Source of the DNA: Gemmatimonadaceae bacterium | GTDB taxonomy: Bacteria > Gemmatimonadota > Gemmatimonadetes > Gemmatimonadales > Gemmatimonadaceae | Reading direction: 5' to 3' | Length of the DNA stretch: 63,246 bases | Assembly (NCBI GenBank): GCA_013697785.1 | Contig: JACCWE010000001.1 | Span: 1-63,246 of the forward strand | Part shown: piece after piece, positions 26,469 through 35,411 of the stretch | How the letters are laid out: every line of letters starts with the position of its first letter | Numbering within the stretch: the stretch's first letter is position 1 | The notes under the pieces: model-generated | What the model was told of the DNA's origin: nothing | The model's database searches: none | What the model saw: only the letters and a program-made list of their open reading frames with translations | Program-made: the position numbers and the translations under genes

Positions 26469-26519
26469 GAACGAAAGCTCACCCCGCATTCCATTGAATG
26501 CCAGCCCGCTGACTACGAC

Positions 26520-26720
26520 TTACACGCGCTGAACATTCGACGCGTGAAGTCCCTTTTCGCCGGACTGAATTTCGAACTCGACTTCCTGTCCTTCGGCGAG
26601 CGTCTTGAAGCCGTCCATCGTGATGGAGGAAAAATGCACGAAGACATCTTCGCCTCCTTCCTGTTCGATGAAGCCGAAGCCTTTGGCATCATTGAACCAC
26701 TTCACCTTTCCCTTCGCCAT
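26520..26720 (-). CDS. Cold shock protein
   Basis: 66-aa single cold-shock domain with both RNA-binding motifs: KGFGFIEQ (RNP1) and DVFVHFSSI (RNP2). CspA-type RNA chaperone. It is transcribed from the promoter at 26792-26820 with a structured leader of about 65 nt, and is separated from polA by about 50 nt. Confidence 0.95.
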   Translation of the reverse strand: MAKGKVKWFNDAKGFGFIEQEGGEDVFVHFSSITMDGFKTLAEGQEVEFEIQSGEKGLHASNVQRV

Positions 26721-26745
26721 TGCCGGTCTCCTGCTCGGAATCGTT

Positions 26746-26784
26746 CCCCTCGTGCTGCCCGAGGGGCAAGCCGGAGCCGGCTTG
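26746..26784 (-). promoter_or_regulatory. Two tandem hairpins in the cold-shock mRNA leader
   Basis: In the transcript orientation, CAAGCCGG-CT-CCGGCTTG (26784-26767) is immediately followed by CCCCTCG-GGCAGCA-CGAGGGG (26766-26746). They occupy most of the leader between the promoter and the start codon. No U-run follows, so attenuation by simple termination is not suggested; a temperature-sensitive leader is possible. Confidence 0.5.
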
Positions 26785-26791
26785 CGGCGCT

Positions 26792-26820
26792 TATATAGGA
26801 GCGAAGTGATTTTTTGTCAA
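26792..26820 (-). promoter_or_regulatory. Sigma-70-type promoter for the cold-shock gene
   Basis: On the minus strand TTGACA (26820-26815), a 17-nt spacer and TATATA (26797-26792) give a near-consensus promoter. The expected transcription start is near 26785, leaving a leader of about 65 nt before the ATG at 26720. Confidence 0.8.
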
Positions 26821-26862
26821 GTTGATACCATGCGCATCATCACGTCAGCTCGCCGCCTTGCC

Positions 26863-28278
26863 TCACTGCGTTTGCAGCCGACGAACAAGCTTCTCGAAAT
26901 CCGACTGGCTCGAGGGCGATAGACGCAGGCGCGGAGGGCCACTGCCGTTCTGGCTCAGGTAGATGAGACGCAGATTGTATTGCGTGTACAGCCAGACCTC
27001 TGCGCGGGAGCGAGCCGCTGAGCTCTGCCCGAACTGCTGGCCGGCCTGATCGGGCTCACCGAGCGTGACGAAGACCTTGCCTCGATCAGTGAGCCATCCG
27101 GCGACTTCTCCTTCGCGGTAGCGCTGGTTCGCTGTCGCGATGCGCTTGAAGTAGTCGCGCAATGCCTCGTTTTCCGACGTCGACGGATTCGTGTCGGTCT
27201 GCTTCCAGAACGCCGCCCACGCAGCTGCTCGCTGTTCGGGGGGCGTGTCGCGAAGCGCCTGCACGCGCGCAGGGGAGACGAAGTAGCGCAGGTAGCTCAA
27301 CAGCTCATCGAAGCTGGTGATGCCGAACTCGTCGCCGAAGCTCAGGAAGAGCGGGGCCTGCACGCTGTCTGGCGCACCTGCGAGTGACGCGACTACGGTC
27401 ACCGGTCCGACTCCGATACTGGAGACGGGAAAGTCGAGAAGCGCCGAGGACAGATCGCCTTGCCGCACGAGATTCACCGTGTCACGTAGAATCACGACGT
27501 GCGCATCGTTGAGCACCTGCACGCCGACTCGCGCGGTTTCCGGCAGCCCGTATCCTTCGATATAGAGGCCGGCCAGGGTGTCACGCCCGAGCACGATCGT
27601 CGATCGAGGATTCGCGATGATCGCAGGAACCGTATCCGTTCGCGCACGAGGCTTCACCTGATACACGCTGATCGGCGTGGAGAGCGTGCCCTTGCCGAGT
27701 CGCGGCACCGTGATCGGCAGCTGCTGTGATGCGGCATTGCTTCCACCCTCATCGCGCACGAGGAGCGACAGCGAGTACGTGCCCGGGGTGAGCGCGAGAA
27801 ACTGCTGAAAGATTACGCTCTCGTCCTCGCGCTGTGTCTCCTTGAACGACTCGACCCGAATCTGCTTGTGCGTGTCGACGTGTCGCACCGACGTCGCTCC
27901 CTGCGTGACGTCGACTGTTACGGTGTACGTCGCGCGTTGTCCGCCGCCGTCGCCGTTGAACGTCAGCGAGTGATTCGCGAACGAAAGAGTGACGAGAGCG
28001 AGCGTGCTGTCGGCTGTGTTGCCGGCGAGATAGCGAATCTGCCCGACGACCGGAAAGGTTCCGTTCTGCGCGATCATCCCAAGCTGCCGATAGAAGCCGC
28101 TCGGGTCCGGGACTCCAGGAGTGCCCGCGGGAGACGCACTCCGCTTGTCGCCTCGCCCCGGCCCACCGGGCCCGCCTCCTCCAGGATCACCGCCGTTGTG
28201 TGTGCGCGGCGAGCAGCCGATAGCCGCCAACCCCGAAAGCCCCAGTACCAAACCACGCCGACGAAGTGATACGGCCAT
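26863..28278 (-). CDS. GWxTD-domain lipoprotein
   Basis: 471 aa. Lipoprotein signal (LVLGLSGLAAIGCSPR), then a Gly/Pro-rich disordered stretch, beta-rich middle domains (TYTVTVDVTQG, PGTYSLSLLVRDEGG), and a C-terminal GWxTD domain with VAGWLTDRGKVFVTLGEPDQ and RAEVWLYTQYN. GWxTD proteins are common in Acidobacteriota, Gemmatimonadota and related phyla; their role is unknown. It is divergent from the kinase gene that follows. Confidence 0.88.
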   Translation of the reverse strand: MAVSLRRRGLVLGLSGLAAIGCSPRTHNGGDPGGGGPGGPGRGDKRSASPAGTPGVPDPSGFYRQLGMIAQNGTFPVVGQIRYLAGNTADSTLALVTLSFANHSLTFNGDGGGQRATYTVTVDVTQGATSVRHVDTHKQIRVESFKETQREDESVIFQQFLALTPGTYSLSLLVRDEGGSNAASQQLPITVPRLGKGTLSTPISVYQVKPRARTDTVPAIIANPRSTIVLGRDTLAGLYIEGYGLPETARVGVQVLNDAHVVILRDTVNLVRQGDLSSALLDFPVSSIGVGPVTVVASLAGAPDSVQAPLFLSFGDEFGITSFDELLSYLRYFVSPARVQALRDTPPEQRAAAWAAFWKQTDTNPSTSENEALRDYFKRIATANQRYREGEVAGWLTDRGKVFVTLGEPDQAGQQFGQSSAARSRAEVWLYTQYNLRLIYLSQNGSGPPRLRLSPSSQSDFEKLVRRLQTQ

Positions 28279-28379
28279 ATATCCCCTTGCTCTCTACGAT
28301 TGGATTGTACCGACGGCATACACCGCCGACTGCGTAATGCTCGCTTGCTCCCTTCGAGTGGTGCGATTAGCTTCGGCCC

Positions 28380-29300
28380 GTGAGCCGCGAAAATCTTACC
28401 GGTACGACACTAGCCGGATACAAACTGCAGGATATGGTCGGGGAAGGTGGCACGGCAGTGGTTTACCGCGCCGAACACGCGACCCATGGCATCGCTGCCG
28501 TCAAAGTACTGAAGGAAAAGCTGCGAACGGATAAAACCGCAGTGGCCAGATTTCTTCGGGAAGCGACGTACGGCACTCGTGTCACCCATCCCAACGTCGT
28601 TCGAACGATCGAAATCGGTGAAGCCGGCCCCGGCGTGCACTTCCTCGCCATCGAATGGGCCCCCGGCGAGCTCCTCGAAAAATATGCTAAACAGCATGTC
28701 CCGCTCCCGCCCGAGGAAGTCGGCGAGATCATCGGGCAGATCGCTGATGCCGTCTACGCCGTACACTCCGCGGGGATCATCCATCGCGATCTCAAGCCGG
28801 ACAACATCATGTACGATCCGGCATCGAAGAAAGCGAAGCTGCTGGACTTCGGAATCGCGGCACAATCCGACCAGGCTCCGGAAGAACGACTCACGCGCGC
28901 GGGCTTTTTCGTCGGCACGCTCATGTACGTCGCGCCAGAAGCGCTCTCCGGCCAACTCGTCACATCGGCCGCGGATCAGTACAGCCTTGCAACCATTGCG
29001 TACTATCTCTTTTCCGGCTGTCTTCCCTACGCGGGAAAGTCGCAGCGCGAAATGTTCTCACAGCTCCTCTCGCAGCCACCCATTCCGCTCAACAGTGCGA
29101 AGAAGGGATGTTCAGTACCGCTATCCGTCGAAAGCGTGGTCATGAAGGCGCTGTCGCGTAATCCTTCCGACCGTTATCCCGACGTGGTGTCGTTCGCGAA
29201 CGCCCTCAACAGCGGCATCCATACGCCAGTCCCAGAAGCTGCAAAGGGATCGATTTTCTCTCGCATGAAGTCGCTCATCAAGCGCGGCGACCAGAGCTGA
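28380..29300 (+). CDS. Serine/threonine protein kinase
   Basis: 306-aa Hanks-type kinase without an obvious membrane segment or sensor domain. The Gly-rich loop is VGEGGTAVVYRAE, the lysine is in AAVKVLKEKL, the catalytic loop IIHRDLKPDNIM, DFGIAAQ at the Mg site, and a MYVAPEALSG P+1 loop. GTG start at 28380. A basic C-terminal tail (SRMKSLIKRGDQS) might associate with membrane or DNA. Confidence 0.92.
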   Translation: MSRENLTGTTLAGYKLQDMVGEGGTAVVYRAEHATHGIAAVKVLKEKLRTDKTAVARFLREATYGTRVTHPNVVRTIEIGEAGPGVHFLAIEWAPGELLEKYAKQHVPLPPEEVGEIIGQIADAVYAVHSAGIIHRDLKPDNIMYDPASKKAKLLDFGIAAQSDQAPEERLTRAGFFVGTLMYVAPEALSGQLVTSAADQYSLATIAYYLFSGCLPYAGKSQREMFSQLLSQPPIPLNSAKKGCSVPLSVESVVMKALSRNPSDRYPDVVSFANALNSGIHTPVPEAAKGSIFSRMKSLIKRGDQS

Positions 29301-29312
29301 CTGCTGGCCATT

Positions 29313-31055
29313 TTACAGCTGGCCCGCCTGCATTTCCGCCGTGTTCCGTCCCGCTCTCTCGGCGCTGAATACACCAGAGCCCTTCGGTTGTCCCGGGAGC
29401 GGAAGCCAGACCGTGAAGGTCGCACCCTTCCCAAGGTCGCTTACCACCGTGAGCTCGCCTCCGAGGAGCCGCGCAAGGCGGCGTGAGATCGGCAGCCCGA
29501 GCCCCGTCCCTCTTTGCATCGAATCCGTGCGCGGTCCGGCATTCACCTGCTCGAATTCCTCGAAAATTCGCTCCTGATCGTTGCGTGCGATTCCCACACC
29601 TGTGTCCGCCACCTCGAGCGCGATCCATGTGCCAGACAGCGGTGTGTGGGCAGCAGAAGCATTTACTCCTCCTCCGCCGCTCTCGTTTGCGACATCCACC
29701 ATGCGGGCCCGCACTGCAATACCTCCAATTGGCGTGAATTTGAGCGCGTTTCCAAGCAGGTTGAGAACGATCTGACGGAGGTGCATGGGGTCGGTTCGAA
29801 CACGAGGTAGCGAAGTGCTTATTGAGATCGAAAGTGTGAGCCCACACTCGGCACGCAGTGCCTCGATCTCGCTCGTGAGATCGACTATGAACGCCTTGAG
29901 CTCGATGACCTCCCACTGCACGTCGAGACGCCCTGCCGCTATCTTCGCCAAGTCGAGAATCTGGTCGACGAGCTGACGGAGATGATTCGCTGATGAAGCG
30001 ATGCGCTCGACTGGCCCGGATTGCCGAGTGTTGAGCTCACCGTAGACGCCGTCACGAAGCAGCTCGACGAAGCCGACGATTGCGTTCAGCGGAGTTCGCA
30101 GCTCGTGTGAGACGTTAGCCAGGAACTCACTCTTTACGCGGTTCGCGCGGAGAAGCTCCGTCGACAATCGTTCGAGCTCGGCACTTCGTTCGGCAAGCCG
30201 TAGCCCCTGGCGACGCTCATGCAGCAACCCGATGAGCAGGGTACCTAGCGTTGCGAGGCCGACGCCCCAGAGGAGGAAGCGGACGCTCTGATCGGTGACT
30301 TGTTGCACCGCGAGCAAACGCCAACTTCCACCGCCCGGAATACGAATACTTGTCGATGCCGAATCGACTGGGAGCCGGCGATGCGTCATCGGAGACGAAG
30401 TTCCCGTCACGGTGTCGGATGCAGCGATGATAACCAGTTGACCGTGCAGCTGGGGCTCTTGCTGCTCCACGAACTCGAGGATGCTTTTGCTCGTGAGCGT
30501 GCCGCCGGCAAAACCGATGAACCGCTCGCCAATGAAGAGCGGCTGCACCATCAGGATGCCACGTTCACCACTTCCAAGGCGGCCCACTGCGGAGATCTGA
30601 GTCTTCTTGGTGGCAACCGCTCGCTGAATCACGTCATGAAATGGTTGCTGACGAACGGTGTCGACGTTCGTCCCGGGCGGTAGTGGAGCGCCCTCGAGTC
30701 CCAACAAATCCTGAAATCGTATTCTCCCCGTCGAGTCCGTGATCCACACGCGGCGAAACGACGGCGCATATTGCTGAAGCGAGCGAAGAAGCGATTCGAA
30801 CTGCTCCTCGGTAACTTCATGAGTCGGATCCAGATAAAGCCCGCGCACGGACTGTAGCGCCTGCGCATGCATCGCGAGAAAGCTCTCGACGCGGGCGGCC
30901 GATTCGACGGCCTGGATCTGTACACGCGACCGATTGGCCTCGGCGAGGGCTCGATCGATCGCGAAGATCCCGCCAAGCGCGAAGAGCAGTGACACTGCAA
31001 GTGCGATGGATGATGGACGCAGTCTCCCAATCAACATCCGTGATCTGCTCCACAC
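29313..31055 (-). CDS. CHASE-domain sensor histidine kinase
   Basis: 580 aa. The first membrane helix (SIALAVSLLFALGGIFAI) is followed by a periplasmic CHASE domain of about 200 residues (EEQFESLLRSLQQYAPSFRRVWITD) and a second helix (FLLWGVGLATLGTLLIGLL). Then HisKA with FLANVSHELRTPLNAI (phospho-His) and a HATPase with NLLGNALKFT, DTGVGI and GTGLGLPISRRL. No response regulator is adjacent. CHASE sensors bind small extracellular ligands such as cytokinins or peptides, but the ligand is unknown here. Confidence 0.92.
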   Translation of the reverse strand: MWSRSRMLIGRLRPSSIALAVSLLFALGGIFAIDRALAEANRSRVQIQAVESAARVESFLAMHAQALQSVRGLYLDPTHEVTEEQFESLLRSLQQYAPSFRRVWITDSTGRIRFQDLLGLEGAPLPPGTNVDTVRQQPFHDVIQRAVATKKTQISAVGRLGSGERGILMVQPLFIGERFIGFAGGTLTSKSILEFVEQQEPQLHGQLVIIAASDTVTGTSSPMTHRRLPVDSASTSIRIPGGGSWRLLAVQQVTDQSVRFLLWGVGLATLGTLLIGLLHERRQGLRLAERSAELERLSTELLRANRVKSEFLANVSHELRTPLNAIVGFVELLRDGVYGELNTRQSGPVERIASSANHLRQLVDQILDLAKIAAGRLDVQWEVIELKAFIVDLTSEIEALRAECGLTLSISISTSLPRVRTDPMHLRQIVLNLLGNALKFTPIGGIAVRARMVDVANESGGGGVNASAAHTPLSGTWIALEVADTGVGIARNDQERIFEEFEQVNAGPRTDSMQRGTGLGLPISRRLARLLGGELTVVSDLGKGATFTVWLPLPGQPKGSGVFSAERAGRNTAEMQAGQL

Positions 31056-31113
31056 GCTCGGCGAACTACCCGCGTCATCAAGTTGGCTCGCATTCTCCCT
31101 AACCTACGCTCGA

Positions 31114-31668
31114 ATGACGGAACATGTGCAGCTCGTTCACCTGCTGGCTTCGCGATCCGCAAAGCGTGGACAGTTCACGCTCGCCTCTGGCAGGCAATCC
31201 ACACTGTATATCGATGCCCGATTAACGACAATGAGCCCGGAAGGGCTGCTCGTGATCGGATCGCTTGGACTTCGAACCATCCGGGACAGCTGGACGGTCG
31301 ATTCCGTTGGAGGACTAACGCTGGGCGCAGATCCGATCTCCTACGCGATCAGCTACGCTAGCGGACTCACGGATCAGCCACTGAGGGCATTCACGGTGCG
31401 CAAGGAAGCAAAGGCACATGGCACCGGGAAGCTGATCGAAGGACCATTTCGGGCCGGTGATCGCGTCGTGGTGATCGAAGACGTGATCACCACTGGGAAA
31501 TCGGCGCTCAAAGCCGTAGCTGCTGTACGGTCGGCGGGTGGAACGGTCGCCGGCGTACTTGCCTTGGTCGACCGCGAGGAGGGGGGACGCGAGGCTATCG
31601 AAGCAGCTGGCATTACTGTGGTGGCGCTCGTGACGGCACAGGAGCTAATGCCGCTGATCGCTCCGTAG
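31114..31668 (+). CDS. pyrE: Orotate phosphoribosyltransferase
   Basis: 184-aa type I phosphoribosyltransferase that makes OMP from orotate and PRPP. The substrate loop RGQFTLASGRQSTLYIDAR, FTVRKEAKAHGTGKLIEG and the PRPP motif VVVIEDVITTGKSALKA are conserved. The ATG at 31114 is chosen because the preceding in-frame residues are complementary to the kinase gene and do not look like PyrE. The 3' end overlaps the AraC-type gene convergently by 24 nt. Confidence 0.93.
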   Translation: MTEHVQLVHLLASRSAKRGQFTLASGRQSTLYIDARLTTMSPEGLLVIGSLGLRTIRDSWTVDSVGGLTLGADPISYAISYASGLTDQPLRAFTVRKEAKAHGTGKLIEGPFRAGDRVVVIEDVITTGKSALKAVAAVRSAGGTVAGVLALVDREEGGREAIEAAGITVVALVTAQELMPLIAP

Positions 31669-32589
31669 CTCCGAGTTACCGGAAGTGCCGGCAAGCCATC
31701 GCAATCCTTCAGTGAGAGGGCTGAACGAGCGGAGTGTTGCGATGTACGGAATGATCAGTTCCTCGCGAAACCGATGAAGCATTCCCTCGCCGTCATAACG
31801 TTGCCGGAATTCCAGTGCGGTAATCGACAGGAGTGTTCGAACATGCCGTCCGAAGCTCTGCGGTGAGGAGTATTCGAGATGATTGGCGACATTTGCCACC
31901 GAGAGTCCTGGATTCTCAAATACCCGAGCCGCATGCGTCAAGCGAGCCATCGCGAGATAGCGCTTCGGCGCTGGCAGATGCGCACGAAAGAAACGACTCA
32001 TCAAGGTACTGGGCACAACTCGTAATTCGGTCGAGAGCGTCCGAATCGTATTGGTGCGCAGCCCCGGCTGGAATATTGTTTCGAAGAAGCGCCAGCAATC
32101 ATCGGGAGCACCAGCCAAATCAAGCGAGAGCTGTGCAAGTGCAATTTTTTCGATGTCTCGAGTCCGGTCGTGCATTAGTACCTCGCGAAGCTCCCTCCAC
32201 CCTCCAGGCTGACGCACATCAACGAGGGCCCGTACTCCGGATTGACCGAGTGATAAGACTGCTCGAGGTGTTCCAGCTTCGAATTGCATAAGAAGAGCAA
32301 CTGCAGGGATACGCGGGAATTCACGCACAATGCGACCGAATCGTGATGCGTCGTCTTCACCACCGCATCGTGTAACGGACACAACGATTGCACTCACACG
32401 CTGCGCACGAAGATCGACGATGAGATCATCGATCGAATCTCGATGTACTGTTCGATAGAAGCCTTCACCTGCCGCGTCAACTCGTGAGCGTTCGGCCGGC
32501 ATCAACATCGTAGCGACCGGGGTCAGCGCGCGAGATAGAGTCGTCGAGAAAGACCGCATGCGATGCCGTAGTGAGAGGATTACCTCCAA
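31645..32589 (-). CDS. AraC-family transcriptional regulator
   Basis: 314 aa. The N-terminal 190 residues resemble a response or ligand domain without recognisable motifs (SAIVVSVTRCGGEDD, IPAVALLMQFEAG). The C-terminal part carries an AraC-type double HTH (LRVVPSTLMSRFFRAHLPAPKRYLAMARLTHAARVFEN, SVANVANHLEYSSPQSFGRHVRTLL). An internal ATG at 32559 is an alternative start. It is located upstream of rnpB and divergent from it; the target is unknown. Confidence 0.8.
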   Translation of the reverse strand: MEVILSLRHRMRSFSTTLSRALTPVATMLMPAERSRVDAAGEGFYRTVHRDSIDDLIVDLRAQRVSAIVVSVTRCGGEDDASRFGRIVREFPRIPAVALLMQFEAGTPRAVLSLGQSGVRALVDVRQPGGWRELREVLMHDRTRDIEKIALAQLSLDLAGAPDDCWRFFETIFQPGLRTNTIRTLSTELRVVPSTLMSRFFRAHLPAPKRYLAMARLTHAARVFENPGLSVANVANHLEYSSPQSFGRHVRTLLSITALEFRQRYDGEGMLHRFREELIIPYIATLRSFSPLTEGLRWLAGTSGNSELRSDQRH

Positions 32590-32627
32590 GGGAAGTAACA
32601 GAAGGTACTACGAGCATAAAAACATGC

Positions 32628-32661
32628 GTCAGCGTATCGTCAGCGTACTTTTCGTTATACT
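32628..32661 (+). promoter_or_regulatory. rnpB promoter region with 11-bp-spaced direct repeat
   Basis: GTCAGCGTA occurs twice (32628-32636 is read as GTCAGCGTA from 32628, and again at 32639-32647), exactly one helical turn apart. A TATACT -10 element follows at 32656-32661, about 17 nt before the predicted RNA 5' end. A consensus -35 is not visible, so the repeat may replace or overlap it as an activator site. Confidence 0.5.
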
Positions 32662-32677
32662 TCAGCTACATGATTTC

Positions 32678-33058
32678 GGATGATCGGACGGTCGCGACGG
32701 CATTTAATGTCATCGAGGAAAGTCCGGGCTCCAAAGGGCAAACCGCCAGGTAACACCTGGGCGCCGTGCATCCACTCGTGGATGCACGGCGACGGACAGT
32801 GCCACAGAAAACAAACCGCCGGCATTGAATCGCCGGTAAGGGTGAAAAGGTGAGGTAAGAGCTCACCGCACAATCAGCAATGATTGTGGCAGGGTAAACC
32901 CCGGCCGGAGCAAGGCCAAATAGGCGGCGAGGGATGGCCCATCCCGCTCAAGACGCCGCGGGTAGGCTGCTAGAGTGTGCGAGTGATCGTATACCGAGAG
33001 AAATGACCGTCCGACTGGGAAACCAATCGACAAAACCCGGCTTATAGATCATCCAACT
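32678..33058 (+). ncRNA. rnpB: RNase P RNA, bacterial type A
   Basis: Catalytic RNA for tRNA 5' maturation, about 380 nt. P1 is formed by GGATGATC (32678) with GATCATCC (33047). The universally conserved blocks GAGGAAAGTCCGGGCTCC (CR I), ACAGTGCCACAGAAA, AGGGTAAACCCC, and AGANNAATG-type GAGAAATGACCGTCC, are present; the 3' end has ACAAAACCCGGCTTATAG. P12 is an unusually perfect long hairpin (CGCCGTGCATCCAC with its complement, 32762-32791). A hairpin terminator follows. The protein partner rnpA is 4 kb away. Confidence 0.95.
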
Positions 33059-33067
33059 CATGTTTTC

Positions 33068-33102
33068 CGATCTCCGGAAATTCTTCTGATTTCCGGAGAT
33101 CG
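33068..33102 (+). terminator. Hairpin terminator after rnpB
   Basis: CGATCTCCGGAAAT pairs perfectly with ATTTCCGGAGATCG across a 7-nt loop (14-bp stem), followed by a short TTT. It is placed immediately after the 3' end of RNase P RNA. Confidence 0.75.
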
Positions 33103-33187
33103 TTTGCATCGATCGGCAGCAGCCCAGCTATAGCAGTTGCAGGCACGAGTCTCGCGAGAATTACGCGCTATTTCAAAGGAGTTTGCG

Positions 33188-34072
33188 ATGCGCCTATCAG
33201 GACTAATCCGACCTTCGACTTTGGTCATGAACTCCTTCTTTTTCATTTGCAGCTGCTCGCCACAGCAGACTTTCGGGACGCCCAACACTGTTCCTGAACC
33301 AAAACGCGACGTTCTTACAAAGAACACATCCGCGAATGGATGGGCACCGACGAGGAGCAGAAGCAACGGACGTTATGTTATTCGAGACAGCTCGGAGATC
33401 TCGATCAGTAACGACACACTACATTCATCACTCATTCAAACGATAACCATTTTGGCGATGACAGTCGCTACCATGGGGGATTCTTTCACGCTCGATGCAA
33501 AAGTCGAGTCGTTATCAACACTACCTGTAACCAATTCACAAATAGTAAAGAATTCCACAGCTCTGTTTAGCCCACTTGAGTTTTACGGAGTGTACCAAAA
33601 AAGCGGACAGCTATCCACACTTACTCAATCGAGTGCAACGGGGTGCTTGGGTGGGTTGGATCCGGTAGCAGCACGGATCCAGGAAGTTTCCATTACTAAT
33701 CCGGCAAAACGGATTAGGGTGGGCGACAAGTGGACCGATACTGTTTCAGTAACGACTTGTCGAGGAAGAACTCCACTTTTTCAGCAAACTATTCGCGACT
33801 ATGAGCTACTCGAGCTCCTGAATTCCCAAGGTCGAGAGTTCGCAAAGATCAGAAGAACAGGAGCTACGACTCTCACCAGCCCACCTAGAGAGTCAAAGAA
33901 CGAAATGAATGCGAGTGGCTCCGGAACCAGCAGTGCGATGCTACTCATAGAGCGTGGCTCCAGCTCTTTAATTTCAAGCGATGGAAAGTCCTACAGTACG
34001 CTGACTGTGAATACGAGTCGAGGGAGCTATCCGTTTACACAAAATGTAATAACACATATTGAGCTCAAATAA
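33188..34072 (+). CDS. Putative lipoprotein of unknown function, AT-rich codon use
   Basis: 294 aa from the ATG at 33188, which follows AAAGGAG. The N-terminus MRLSGLIRPSTLVMNSFFFICSC looks like a lipoprotein signal with a lipobox ending ICSC. The mature part is Ser/Thr-rich with a IRVGDKWTDTVSVTTCRG segment and repeated beta-strand patterns. No family recognised. Its codons are clearly more AT-rich than those of the his or XoxF regions, like dnaN and dnaA beside it. It converges on dnaN with a 7-nt gap. Confidence 0.7.
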   Translation: MRLSGLIRPSTLVMNSFFFICSCSPQQTFGTPNTVPEPKRDVLTKNTSANGWAPTRSRSNGRYVIRDSSEISISNDTLHSSLIQTITILAMTVATMGDSFTLDAKVESLSTLPVTNSQIVKNSTALFSPLEFYGVYQKSGQLSTLTQSSATGCLGGLDPVAARIQEVSITNPAKRIRVGDKWTDTVSVTTCRGRTPLFQQTIRDYELLELLNSQGREFAKIRRTGATTLTSPPRESKNEMNASGSGTSSAMLLIERGSSSLISSDGKSYSTLTVNTSRGSYPFTQNVITHIELK

Positions 34073-34079
34073 TGGAAAC

Positions 34080-35192
34080 TCAATCGACTAATCGAAGTGG
34101 CATAATTAGACACAGGTATTTTGCAGTATCATCCCAGCCTACGGGCTCAATTGTCGCAGCGCGTTCAGGAGCTTTGAAGGTCAGCCTTACTTCATCCGTC
34201 GGAAGGTTGCGAAGAATCTCAAGGAGATAACTAGCGTTGAATCCGATATCGAGAGAATCACCTTCAAAGTTGATCGGCAGCTCATCTTGTGCCTCACCGA
34301 GATCCGGAGTTTGAACACTGAATTTGAGCATCCCGGAGTTGAAAGACATCCGAATACGATGCGTCTGATCTGAAGCGATGACTGACATTCGCTTCAAGGC
34401 CTGGATGAGTGCATTTCGATCAGCGAGTGCGATACGATCATTGTCCTTCGGAATTACTTGTTCGTAATTCGGATAAGGGCCCTCTATGAGCCGCGTATAA
34501 ACCGCCGTAAACGGCGACCGGAAACCCAAATGGTTATCGCCCCGTGCAACCTCCAGTTCCTCCTCAGCGGGAAAGAGCCGACGAATCTGCTCGAGAGCCT
34601 TTGGAGGAATGATCAAATCACTTGAAGGAACCTCAGTAGCGTTTATTGGAATTTCCATCTTCGCCAGACGATGACCATTCGTCGCAACCATTCGCATTTG
34701 ATCCGGACGCAATTCCCAAAGTACACCATTGAGAATCGGCCGACTTTCTTCCGTCGATGATGCAAAAGCAGTATGACTGATCAATTTCTGCAAATCACCT
34801 GACCTGATCCTCCAGCTTTCCCCGAAACGAATAGACGGAAAGCTCGGAAACTCATCCTTCGGTAAACCAAGAAGCTTAAACTTCGATCGGCTACACTCGA
34901 GGGTGATTTTTTGTTCCCCACTCGCACTTACTTTGACGGGAGCTGACGGAAGTTCGCGAACAATTTCAACTAGCTTCTTCGCCGGAATAGTTATCGCTCC
35001 CTGAACGTCCACATCAGCCATGAGTTCAGTACTCACCGCCATATCCAGGTCGGTTCCCGACAGCCGGATTCCTCGATCAGTAGTCTCGACAAGGAGATTC
35101 GCAAGCACCGGCAACGTGGTTTTTGCAGGGACGCTCGCCGCTACTGCACTCAACCCCTCCTGTAGCTTCTCGCGAGCGATCGTAAAACGCAT
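34080..35192 (-). CDS. dnaN: DNA polymerase III sliding clamp
   Basis: Beta clamp, 370 aa, three repeated clamp folds. N-terminus MRFTIAREKLQEGLSAVAASVPAKTTLPVLANLLVE, middle FKLLGLPKDEFPSFP and RPILNGVLWEL, C-terminus ending in PVGWDDTAKYLCLIMPLRL, the usual VMPMRL peptide-binding pocket edge. It lies directly downstream of dnaA in the conserved dnaA-dnaN order, separated by the candidate origin. Confidence 0.96.
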   Translation of the reverse strand: MRFTIAREKLQEGLSAVAASVPAKTTLPVLANLLVETTDRGIRLSGTDLDMAVSTELMADVDVQGAITIPAKKLVEIVRELPSAPVKVSASGEQKITLECSRSKFKLLGLPKDEFPSFPSIRFGESWRIRSGDLQKLISHTAFASSTEESRPILNGVLWELRPDQMRMVATNGHRLAKMEIPINATEVPSSDLIIPPKALEQIRRLFPAEEELEVARGDNHLGFRSPFTAVYTRLIEGPYPNYEQVIPKDNDRIALADRNALIQALKRMSVIASDQTHRIRMSFNSGMLKFSVQTPDLGEAQDELPINFEGDSLDIGFNASYLLEILRNLPTDEVRLTFKAPERAATIEPVGWDDTAKYLCLIMPLRLVD

Positions 35193-35411
35193 TCCAGCTC
35201 CTTAGTCCGTGGATTACCTGGGTGAAGCACTACTGCTTTTATATAAGTAATTAAAAGTAGTAGTAGCAGTAGCTACTGCTCATATGTCGAGAGTTCTTTA
35301 AATGCTTCGTTGATAATGAGATACAGCCTAGCTGAATATGTGGAAAAGTCCTGATAATAGACAGGGTTTAACAGTGAGCTCGGGAGCTTTTTACTATTGT
35401 GGAGAGGTTGC
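35193..35411. other. Candidate replication origin between dnaA and dnaN
   Basis: 219-nt AT-rich intergenic segment. It has TAG triplets TAG-TAG-TAG-CAG-TAG at 35258-35272 that resemble the DnaA-trio element and a perfect 16-bp palindrome AGCAGTAGCTACTGCT at 35265-35280. A hairpin with 12 paired bases, counting one G-T, joins 35229-35240 with 35253-35264. A degenerate DnaA box TGTGGAAAA (complement TTTTCCACA) lies at 35339-35347. Only one box is evident, so the segment may be an origin unwinding element or a dnaN leader rather than a full oriC. Confidence 0.45.

Noticed and set aside
33611-33619. DnaA-box-like CTATCCACA
   Set aside because: One mismatch at a conserved base and located within the lipoprotein coding sequence.
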